The notes beneath the pieces were generated by a model that was given only the letters and a program-made list of their open reading frames with translations, did no database searches and was not told where the DNA came from. From positions 1 through 64,000 of the forward strand of contig DATHKR010000210.1 of assembly GCA_035489015.1 (NCBI GenBank): 64,000 nt of DNA, in the 5' to 3' direction. Of the stretch, positions 8,803-16,279 are shown piece after piece. The position numbers and the translations under genes are program-made. Within the stretch, counting starts at the first letter, position 1. The number at the start of each line of letters is the position of its first letter. Origin of the DNA: DATFRY01 sp035489015. GTDB taxonomy: Bacteria; Myxococcota_A; Polyangia; Haliangiales; Haliangiaceae.

Positions 8803-10191
8803 ATGAGATGTCCTTCGTTTGCCCGCGCCGCGCTGATCGGCGCCGGCCTCGCGGCGATCGCCGCGGCCGCTGGAGCTCCCGACGCTGGCGCCAACGGGCG
8901 CCCTCCTGCCACCACCAACGTGCGGTTCCGTCCCGGCGACGAGCAGGAGATCTTCCTGCCGGTCACCTTCGGGCTACTCAAATCCACCGACGATGGAGCC
9001 AGCTTCCGCTGGGTCTGCGAGGCCACCGTCGGCTATGGCGGCACCTTCGACCCGGACTACGCGGTGGACGGCGCCGGGGACATCTACGCCACCACCTTCG
9101 AGGGGCTGCGGGTGAGCCGCGACGGCGGCTGCACCTTCGAGACCATCGGCGGCGTCCTCGACGAGGAGAAGTTCGTCTCCGAGGTCGAGATCGGACCCGA
9201 CGGGCGGGTGTGGGCCGCCACCTCCACCGGCGGCGGGCCGAACGACGTCTACGTGTCGGCCGACGGCAGCGAATTCGTGTCGGCCGGCCTGCCCCAGGAG
9301 AAGGCCTGGTGGCTGAGCGTGCGGACCACGCCGGCCGATCCGATGCGGGTCTACGTCAGCGGCTTTCTGCCCGACGACACCACCACCGATCCGCTCGCCC
9401 TCCTGCGCCGCTCGATCGATGGCGGTCAGACCTGGGAGGAGCTGCCGGTCGACCAGTTCGCGTTCATCGACCGGCGCGACCTCTACCTCGTGGGCGTCTC
9501 GCCCACCGACGCGGACGTGCTGTTCGCTCGCGTGGTGGGTGCGGTCGAGCCGGCCGGCGATGCGCTCTATCGCTCCGGCGACGGCGGCCTGAACTGGACC
9601 CGCGTGGCCGAGTTCGGCGACGCGATCTCGTCGTTCCTCATTCGCACCGACGGACAGACGGTGATCGCCGCGTCGACCAACGGGTGCCCGGGCGACGCCG
9701 AGCCGGATCTCAAGGGCTGCGTGCGCATCTCGCACGATGGCGGGGTGGAGTGGCAGCTGGCGGCCGAGCAGCCGCGCCTGGCCTGTCTGGGCGAGCGCAG
9801 CGACGGGACCTTGTTCGGCTGCGGCGCCAACTGGGAGCCTGACAACTTCGCGCTGGGCAGCTCCACCGACGGTGAGACGTGGGACAAGGTGTTCCGCTTC
9901 TCGGAGACGACCGGTCCGCTCGACTGCCCGGCCGAGACCCAGCAGGCCGAGTGCGCGGCGCTGACCTGGCCCACGCTCTGCGTCATGTTCGGCATCTGCG
10001 ACGATCTCGACGCCAGCGTGGGCGGCCCGGACGCCGGCGAGCCCTCCGACGGCGGCGACGGCGGCGGCTGCTGCCGGGTCGGCGGCGGCACCACCGACGC
10101 CAGCTGGGTGCCGGGGCTCCTGGTGGTCCTGTTCGGCCTCGTCTGGCGCAGCCGAGCGCGAGCTCGCGACCGGATCCGCTCGCGGAAGTAA
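8803..10191 (+). CDS. secreted Asp-box (BNR) beta-propeller protein with C-terminal sorting tail, copy 1
   Basis: A 462-residue exported protein. A signal peptide (1-30, ending ANGRPP) precedes a propeller with repeated Asp-box motifs of type SxDxGxTW: STDDGASF, SRDGGCTF, SIDGGQTW, SGDGGLNW, SHDGGVEW. Asp-box folds occur in sialidases, Ycf48-like factors and many secreted proteins and do not by themselves reveal an activity; no sialidase RIP motif was seen. The C-terminus has a Gly/Asp linker, GGGCCRVGG, SWVPGLLV, a hydrophobic helix and an Arg-rich end, a variant of the MYXO-CTERM tail with adjacent Cys. A paralogue lies 18 bp downstream in the same orientation, so this is a tandem duplication. 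Function unknown. Confidence 0.82.
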   Translation: MRCPSFARAALIGAGLAAIAAAAGAPDAGANGRPPATTNVRFRPGDEQEIFLPVTFGLLKSTDDGASFRWVCEATVGYGGTFDPDYAVDGAGDIYATTFEGLRVSRDGGCTFETIGGVLDEEKFVSEVEIGPDGRVWAATSTGGGPNDVYVSADGSEFVSAGLPQEKAWWLSVRTTPADPMRVYVSGFLPDDTTTDPLALLRRSIDGGQTWEELPVDQFAFIDRRDLYLVGVSPTDADVLFARVVGAVEPAGDALYRSGDGGLNWTRVAEFGDAISSFLIRTDGQTVIAASTNGCPGDAEPDLKGCVRISHDGGVEWQLAAEQPRLACLGERSDGTLFGCGANWEPDNFALGSSTDGETWDKVFRFSETTGPLDCPAETQQAECAALTWPTLCVMFGICDDLDASVGGPDAGEPSDGGDGGGCCRVGGGTTDASWVPGLLVVLFGLVWRSRARARDRIRSRK

Positions 10192-10209
10192 GCCGGGCAG
10201 GATCGCCTG

Positions 10210-11571
10210 GTGCGCCTCACCCGGACCCAGCTCCTGGCCGCCGCCGCGCTCATCGGCGCGGCGGCCGGCGCCGCTCACGCGAACGGCCGCTCGCCGGCCA
10301 CGACCGGCGTGCAGTTCACGCCCGGCCAGACCGAGCGCATCCTGGTGCCGGTCACGTTCGGGCTGATGGTCTCGTCCGACGGGGGCGAGACCTTCCACTG
10401 GGTGTGCGAGGCGGCGATCGGCTACTCCGGCACGTTCGATCCCGACTACGCGGTCACCACCGACGGCGACATCTACGCGTCGTCGCAGAACGGGCTCCGG
10501 CGCAGCCGCGACGGCGGCTGCACCTTCGAGACGGTCGCCGCCGACGTGCTCGGCGAGCGCCCGTACCTGTCCGAGGTCGAGCTCGGCCCCGACGGTCGGC
10601 TGTGGGTCGGCACCAAGAACGCCGGCGCGCCCAACGACATCTACGTGTCGACCGACGGCGACGCGTTCGTCAGCGCCAACCTGACCGAGGAGCGGATCTG
10701 GTGGTTCAGCCTGCGCACCACGCCGGCCGATCCGATGCGGCTCTACGTCAGCGGCTTCCGGCCGGTCGACCGGGAGGCCGACGTCCCGCCGCTCGCGATC
10801 CTGCGCCGCTCGACCGACGGTGGCGAGTCGTGGGAGGAGCTGCCGGTCGACTCGTTCGAGTTCGGCGACGAGCCGCAGCTGCTCCTGCTCGGGGTCTCGC
10901 CCGACGACCCGGCGATCGTCTTCGCTCGCACCACCAAGGTGGTGGACCGGGTCGGCGACGTGCTCTATCGCTCCGCCGACGGCGGCGAGACCTGGAGCGA
11001 GGTGGCCCGATTCCGCGAGCCGATCTCGGCGTTCCTCATCCGCCCCGACGGCCAGAAGGTGATCGCGGCGACCGTCCGCGCCTGTCCGGAGGACATCGAC
11101 CAGGACGGCGCCGACGGGGGCGTGCCGCTGCACGGCTGCGTGCGGGTCTCGGACGACGGCGGCGTGAGCTGGCGGCGCGCCGCCGACCAGCCCCGCCTCG
11201 GCTGCGTGGGTGAGCGCAGCGACGGGATGCTGTTCGGCTGCGCGGCCAACTGGTCGCCGGACAACTTCGCGCTGGGCCGATCCGCCGACGGCGAGCGGTG
11301 GGAGCAGGTCTACCGGTTCCAGGACACGCTCGGCCCGCTCGAGTGCGGCGCGGAGACCGAGCAGGCCCGCTGCGCGGTGAGCACCTGGCCGATGCTGTGC
11401 CCGATGGCCGAGGCCTGCCCGGCGGCGGCACCCGACGCCGGTCCGATCGACGAGCCGGGCGACGGGGGCGGCGGCTGCTGTCGGGTGGGCGACCGCACCG
11501 ACGTCAGCTGGGTGCCCGGCCTCGCGCTGGTGCTACTGCTCCTCGGCAAGCGGCGCCGCCGGGCCGGCTGA
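10210..11571 (+). CDS. secreted Asp-box (BNR) beta-propeller protein with C-terminal sorting tail, copy 2
   Basis: Paralogue of the preceding gene, 453 aa, with a GTG start 18 bp after its stop and an AGGA-type Shine-Dalgarno about nine bases upstream. The two align along the whole length: the same HANGRSPATT mature start, GTFDPDYAV, RSRDGGCTFET, TTPADPMRLYVSGF and GCVRVS blocks, and the same GGCCRVG...SWVPGL tail. It has at least five Asp-box motifs. The product is predicted to be exported and, by its tail, retained at or processed on the surface. The pair probably forms one transcription unit. The role is unknown; redundancy or binding of two related ligands are both possible. Confidence 0.82.
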   Translation: MRLTRTQLLAAAALIGAAAGAAHANGRSPATTGVQFTPGQTERILVPVTFGLMVSSDGGETFHWVCEAAIGYSGTFDPDYAVTTDGDIYASSQNGLRRSRDGGCTFETVAADVLGERPYLSEVELGPDGRLWVGTKNAGAPNDIYVSTDGDAFVSANLTEERIWWFSLRTTPADPMRLYVSGFRPVDREADVPPLAILRRSTDGGESWEELPVDSFEFGDEPQLLLLGVSPDDPAIVFARTTKVVDRVGDVLYRSADGGETWSEVARFREPISAFLIRPDGQKVIAATVRACPEDIDQDGADGGVPLHGCVRVSDDGGVSWRRAADQPRLGCVGERSDGMLFGCAANWSPDNFALGRSADGERWEQVYRFQDTLGPLECGAETEQARCAVSTWPMLCPMAEACPAAAPDAGPIDEPGDGGGGCCRVGDRTDVSWVPGLALVLLLLGKRRRRAG

Positions 11572-11606
11572 GCGCGCCGCCGGGACGGCTGACCCGGCCG
11601 CCTCGA

Positions 11607-12515
11607 TCAGGCGGTCGGGGCGCGCCCGTGGCGCTCTTCTTCGGCCAGCGCCTGGCGCAGGCCCTCGCGCCAGGTCGGATACGCCAGCGCGACGCCCAGA
11701 TCGTCGACCAGGCGCCGGTTGCTGATCCGGCGATCCCCGCCGAGCAGCTCGCGGGCGGCCGGCGACGATCGATCCGGCGCGACCGTCGGAGGCGCCGGGA
11801 CGCCGAGGAGCGCGGCGACCGCGTCGGCGTAGTCGCGGGCCATGGTCGGCTCGTCGTCGGCGACGTTGAAGACGGTGTGCGGCAGGCGAGGCGCGAGCGC
11901 CGCGGTCAGGATGGCCGAGCCGAGGTCGTCCACGTGGATGCGACTGACCAGACCGGCCCCCTCGGGCACGCGGTGGCTGCCCGACGCGATCGACACGTGG
12001 CTGCCGCGGTGCGGTCCATAGATCGCAGCCGCGCGCAGCGAGACCACCTCGAGCCCGGCCCGCCGGGCGGCGGCGATGAGGGCCCGCTCGGCCTCGAGGC
12101 GACGCGCGCCGATCGGACCGGTCGGCGCCAGCGGCGCGTCCTCGTCGATCTCGCCGCCGCTGCCGCGGCCGTAGACGCCAGTGGACGAGACATAGACCAG
12201 GCGGCGAGCGCGCGCGGCGGCGGCGGCGGCGATCAGGTGCTCCTCGGCGGCGCCCGGCTCGACGACCGGCGCCGGCGGCGCGGAGTGCACCACGGTCGCG
12301 CCGTCCGGGATCAGGCCGTCCAGGGTCTGGGGCAGGAGCAGGTCGGCCACTCGCACGTCAGCCTGGGGACCGAGCTCCTCGCCGGTCATCGCGGCCGCGT
12401 CATCGGTGCGGCGGGTGGCGATCACGCGCGCGCCGTCGGCGAGCAGGCGCCGGGCCAGACGGGTGGCGGTGTAGCCGCAACCGACCAGCAGCCACGTCGC
12501 TTCGGTCGACACCAT
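11607..12515 (-). CDS. NAD(P)-dependent epimerase/dehydratase-like SDR protein
   Basis: Extended-type short-chain dehydrogenase/reductase, 302 aa. The N-terminus WLLVGCGYTATRLARRLL is a nucleotide-binding Rossmann start with the glycine pattern GxGxxxxxxA; VYVSSTGVYG supplies the catalytic Ser/Thr and Tyr region and IHVDDLGSAI is typical of sugar-nucleotide and nucleoside-diphosphate epimerases. The YxxxK pair is not cleanly seen, and the closest-looking family is the YeeZ-like group, so the substrate is unknown. The ATG has no Shine-Dalgarno; TATCCT lies six bases upstream (leaderless type). Convergent with the Asp-box genes, 35 bp apart. Confidence 0.8.
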   Translation of the reverse strand: MVSTEATWLLVGCGYTATRLARRLLADGARVIATRRTDDAAAMTGEELGPQADVRVADLLLPQTLDGLIPDGATVVHSAPPAPVVEPGAAEEHLIAAAAAARARRLVYVSSTGVYGRGSGGEIDEDAPLAPTGPIGARRLEAERALIAAARRAGLEVVSLRAAAIYGPHRGSHVSIASGSHRVPEGAGLVSRIHVDDLGSAILTAALAPRLPHTVFNVADDEPTMARDYADAVAALLGVPAPPTVAPDRSSPAARELLGGDRRISNRRLVDDLGVALAYPTWREGLRQALAEEERHGRAPTA

Positions 12516-12521
12516 CGAGGG

Positions 12522-12527
12522 AGGATA
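12522..12527 (-). promoter_or_regulatory. -10-like hexamer TATCCT 6 bp before start (leaderless promoter candidate)
   Basis: On the minus strand TATCCT is followed by CCCTCG and the ATG at 12515. There is no Shine-Dalgarno. The same TATCCT is found in the rpoN, MoxR and truD upstream regions. Confidence 0.45.
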
Positions 12528-12598
12528 CGCACGATCGGACCCCGCCGGGGCGACCCGGGTTCGAAACCGAGGTCCCTGGCGCCAGCGCCGCCGTTCAC

Positions 12599-13417
12599 CT
12601 ACCTGCCGGCGGTTCGCCCGGTCCACTCCTCGTAGTCGCGAATACGCTGCGAGAGCGCCTCGAGGTCCTCGCCGGCTCGCGCGCGCTCGTCGGCCGCCAC
12701 GACCAGGAGGCCCATCGCCGCCTGCAGGAGCCGGCCACCGGGCAGCGGCAGGTTCGCGCCGCGCACCGCGTAGTCGCGGACCTCCTCGACGCGGAACGCG
12801 ACCGATCCGACCGAGAGGTAGCCCTCGGCCACGCTGACCGCGTCGTCTCCGACGAGGAGGCCGCGCTCGAGCTCGCGCCGGGCCCGATCGGTGCGCCCCT
12901 CGACCTGCGCGCCCAGCCGGCGGCGCGCGTCCTGATACACCTCGGGCCGGGTGATCGGCGCCTCGCGCGTGTACGGCGACAGCTCGTCGGCCAGCCGCTT
13001 GGCCGCCTCCGCGCCGTCGGCCACGTGCAGCGCCACCTCCAGGTTGCCGAGCGCGAGCAGGAGGTCGCGCGAGCGCGAGCGGCGGCGCGCCTCCGACAGC
13101 CGTTCGTGCGCCAGGTAGGCCAGCCCGGCGCAGGCGAGCAGTCCGCCCGGGATGAGCGACAGCGCCCCGGCCACCGCGCCGCCGGCCGCCGCCGCCGACA
13201 TCACCACCGCGCTGGTCGGCGAGCGGCCGATGAGCTCGATCCGGTCGAGCAGCCGGCTGTCGAGGGCGATGACCGGGTTGCCGGGCGGAGCGATGACGAG
13301 ATAGGCACCGTCGGTGCCGATTCCGCTGCGCGGCAGGAGTCCTGGTCGAGGCACGGCGGCGAGATCCACCTCGGATCGTACAGACAAATCGCTCGTCGCG
13401 CCGCGCGCACCGCTCAT
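12599..13417 (-). CDS. hypothetical protein with a central hydrophobic hairpin, 272 aa
   Basis: I do not recognise the family. The N-terminal 60 residues are soluble with GAYLVIAPPGNPVIALD; residues 65-105 form a long Ala/Gly/Leu-rich hydrophobic stretch (one or two membrane passes, AAAAGGAVAGALSLIPGG); the remaining ~165 residues are helical and charged, ending DYEEWTGRTAGR. No catalytic motif is evident. The ATG at 13417 was chosen as the first Met; a GTG about 12 codons upstream in frame is an alternative. It lies between the SDR gene (83 bp downstream) and a divergent TlpA-like gene (165 bp upstream). Confidence 0.6.
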   Translation of the reverse strand: MSGARGATSDLSVRSEVDLAAVPRPGLLPRSGIGTDGAYLVIAPPGNPVIALDSRLLDRIELIGRSPTSAVVMSAAAAGGAVAGALSLIPGGLLACAGLAYLAHERLSEARRRSRSRDLLLALGNLEVALHVADGAEAAKRLADELSPYTREAPITRPEVYQDARRRLGAQVEGRTDRARRELERGLLVGDDAVSVAEGYLSVGSVAFRVEEVRDYAVRGANLPLPGGRLLQAAMGLLVVAADERARAGEDLEALSQRIRDYEEWTGRTAGR

Positions 13418-13582
13418 CGCGTCCCGCGGATCGACGCCGAATCCCACCCAGCGGAATCCCTTGAGCCTCGGGCAACATGAGATAGACTTAGGAATCGAGC
13501 GGTTGCAGTCACCCTCGGCGACCGGGAATCCGCACACTCGGACCGGCCCCATCGGGCCAGCCATCGCGCTACAGAGGCATCC

Positions 13583-14191
13583 GTGAGCTCCTTTCGCAAA
13601 GTCCTCCTGTTCTCCTCCGCCGCGGCGATCACGCTCGTGCTCGGCGTCGCGTTTCTCGTCCTCCTGCCCAAGGCCCAGGCGAACGAGGTGAGAGCCGCCT
13701 GCCAGGGGTTGCGCCCGAATCCGCTCAACAAGCGGCTCGGCGCGCTGCCGACCCGGGCCCCGGACTTCACCGCGCAGGACCACACCGGCAAGATGGTCAA
13801 GCTGTCCGACTTCCGCGGCAAGGTCGTCCTGGTCCGGTTCTGGGCCAGCTGGTGCGAGACCTGCAAGGCCGAGCAGCCCAGCCTCGAGGAGCTGGCCGGT
13901 GACGTCGATCCGGACGATGTGGTCGTCCTCTCGATCGCCTCCGACCCGGACTGGGAGAAGGTCCGCAAGAAGCTCCCCGGCGGCAGCGAGGCCGAGGTGC
14001 TGCTCGACCCGCCCCCCAGCGAAGACAGCCTCATCGGCCGGATCGCCGGGGCGTACGGGGTGGAGAAGGTGCCGGAGAGCTTCCTCATCGATCAGGACGG
14101 CATCGTCCGCTACTACATCGTGAACAAGCGCGACTGGCGCAACACCGCGGCGCGCACCTGTCTGCGGTCGATCCTCGACGGTCAGACCTGA
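13583..14191 (+). CDS. TlpA/ResA-like membrane-anchored thioredoxin-fold protein
   Basis: Peroxiredoxin/AhpC-TSA-type thioredoxin fold of 202 aa, tethered to the membrane by an N-terminal segment (residues 7-30) and facing the periplasm. Active-site WCETC has the redox Cys at C91 and C94, and the cis-Pro region VPESFLID is present near 170. Such proteins reduce apocytochrome c or other envelope disulfides. Residues around 60-75 (APDFTAQDHTGKMVKLSDFRG) are the classical AhpC/TSA start. The GTG start has AGAGG six bases upstream. Next gene 32 bp downstream is a response-regulator receiver, possibly in the same transcript. Substrate unknown. Confidence 0.85.
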   Translation: MSSFRKVLLFSSAAAITLVLGVAFLVLLPKAQANEVRAACQGLRPNPLNKRLGALPTRAPDFTAQDHTGKMVKLSDFRGKVVLVRFWASWCETCKAEQPSLEELAGDVDPDDVVVLSIASDPDWEKVRKKLPGGSEAEVLLDPPPSEDSLIGRIAGAYGVEKVPESFLIDQDGIVRYYIVNKRDWRNTAARTCLRSILDGQT

Positions 14192-14223
14192 AACGCCCTG
14201 AACGCCGAGGAGAGTCCCCGCGA

Positions 14224-14592
14224 ATGGCAAAGATCCTGGTGGTGGACGACGAGCCGGACATCGTCCGCGTCGTCGTCAAGCTGATGTCGGCGCGCGGGCA
14301 CGATGTTCGGACCGCGGCCGACGGCTTCGAGGCGCTCGAGCAGGTCGTCGCCGACCGGCCCGACGTCATCATCCTCGACCTCAACCTGCCCCGGATGAAC
14401 GGGTTCGAGGTCTGTCGCCGGCTGAAGGGCGACGAGGCGACCCGCAGCATCCCGATCGTGATGATGACCGCCGCCTACGTCAGCATCGACGACGCGCGCC
14501 AGGGCGAGGACTCGGGCGCGGACGAGTACGTGGTGAAGCCGTTCCTGCGCGAGGTCCTGGTCCACAACGTCGAGCGGCTGCTGCGGACCTGA
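14224..14592 (+). CDS. stand-alone response regulator receiver domain (CheY-like)
   Basis: A 122-residue single-domain receiver. Phosphorylation-site residues are all present: D8 and D9 (metal), D52 (phosphoacceptor in ILDLNLP), T82 (MMTAAY) and K105 (VVKPF). There is no output domain, so it must act by protein contact or as a phosphotransfer intermediate. The cognate kinase is not evident. A kinase-like gene lies 1 kb downstream on the opposite strand (15571-16275) but lacks the phospho-His. GAGGAGAG lies about seven bases upstream of the ATG and works as Shine-Dalgarno. Confidence 0.93.
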   Translation: MAKILVVDDEPDIVRVVVKLMSARGHDVRTAADGFEALEQVVADRPDVIILDLNLPRMNGFEVCRRLKGDEATRSIPIVMMTAAYVSIDDARQGEDSGADEYVVKPFLREVLVHNVERLLRT

Positions 14593-14611
14593 CTCTTCCG
14601 GACGTCGGCGC

Positions 14612-15570
<959 letters not shown>

Positions 15571-15574
<4 letters not shown>

Positions 15575-16275
15575 CGCGCCACCGCCAGGCGGATCTCGAA
15601 CCGGGCCTGGCCGGCGCAGACCAGCTCGCCGCCGGACGGCTCGAGCACGCGTCGGGCCAGCGCCTCCACCTCGCCCGGCTCCCCGCCCGCGGTGCCGGCG
15701 CCGCCGCCGCCCGTCGTCGCGATCTGCACGATCACCCGGTCGCGCCCGCCGGTGGCCTCGCGCTCGCGGCGGGTGGCGATCGCCACGCCGGTCCCGTGCG
15801 CGCGGGCCGCGTCCGCGGCCAGGACCAGCAGCCAGGCCAGCAAGAGGACCAGCTCGCCCGGCACCAGCCGTACCGACGGCAGCTCGCCCAGGTCGATCGA
15901 CAGCTCGCTGTCCTCGCCGATGCGGTGGCGGGCCAGCGCGATCGCCTCCTCGACCAGCTGGTTGACGTCGGCCGACTCCGGCGCGCTGCGCTGCACCGAC
16001 AGCGCGCGGGCCAGGTCGTTGGTGAGTCGGGTGACGCTGCGGCTGAGCAGGTACGCCTCGGCGATGCGCTCGCGCAGCGCCTTGGTCTCCGACCACGGGT
16101 AGGGCTGCGGCCCGCTCGCCTCGATGAAGTGGCGGTCCAGCGTCTCGACCATCACCGCCAGCGAGTCGCGGATCTCGCGCAGCGGGCCGCCGAGCTGGGC
16201 GGCCACGCCCCTGGCCAGCACCCCGGCGGCGGCCAGGAACGCGCGGTCTCCCTCGGATCGATCGCTCGCGCTCAT
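15571..16275 (-). CDS. degenerate histidine-kinase-like protein (apparent pseudokinase)
   Basis: A 234-residue soluble protein with the layout of a DHp plus HATPase pair but missing key residues. The would-be H-box at residues 24-35 reads VAAQLGGPLREI, where Ala26 takes the place of the phospho-acceptor His. DVNQLVEEAIALARHR resembles the link into the ATPase domain, and ELVLLLAWLLVLAADAA the N-box region, but the Asn is not evident; the G1-like region reads TTGGGGAGTAGGE without the DxGxG Asp. Catalysis is therefore unlikely; it may be a scaffold or sensor-binding protein. The stop overlaps the GTPase start by 4 bp, and the start codon is 4 bp from the end of the 978-aa gene upstream, so the three minus-strand genes look like one operon. 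Confidence 0.65.
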
Positions 16276-16279
16276 CTGG

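Noticed and set aside
11572..11606. Terminator between the second Asp-box gene and the SDR gene
   Set aside because: GC-rich with short complementary pieces, but no clean stem and no T-run.
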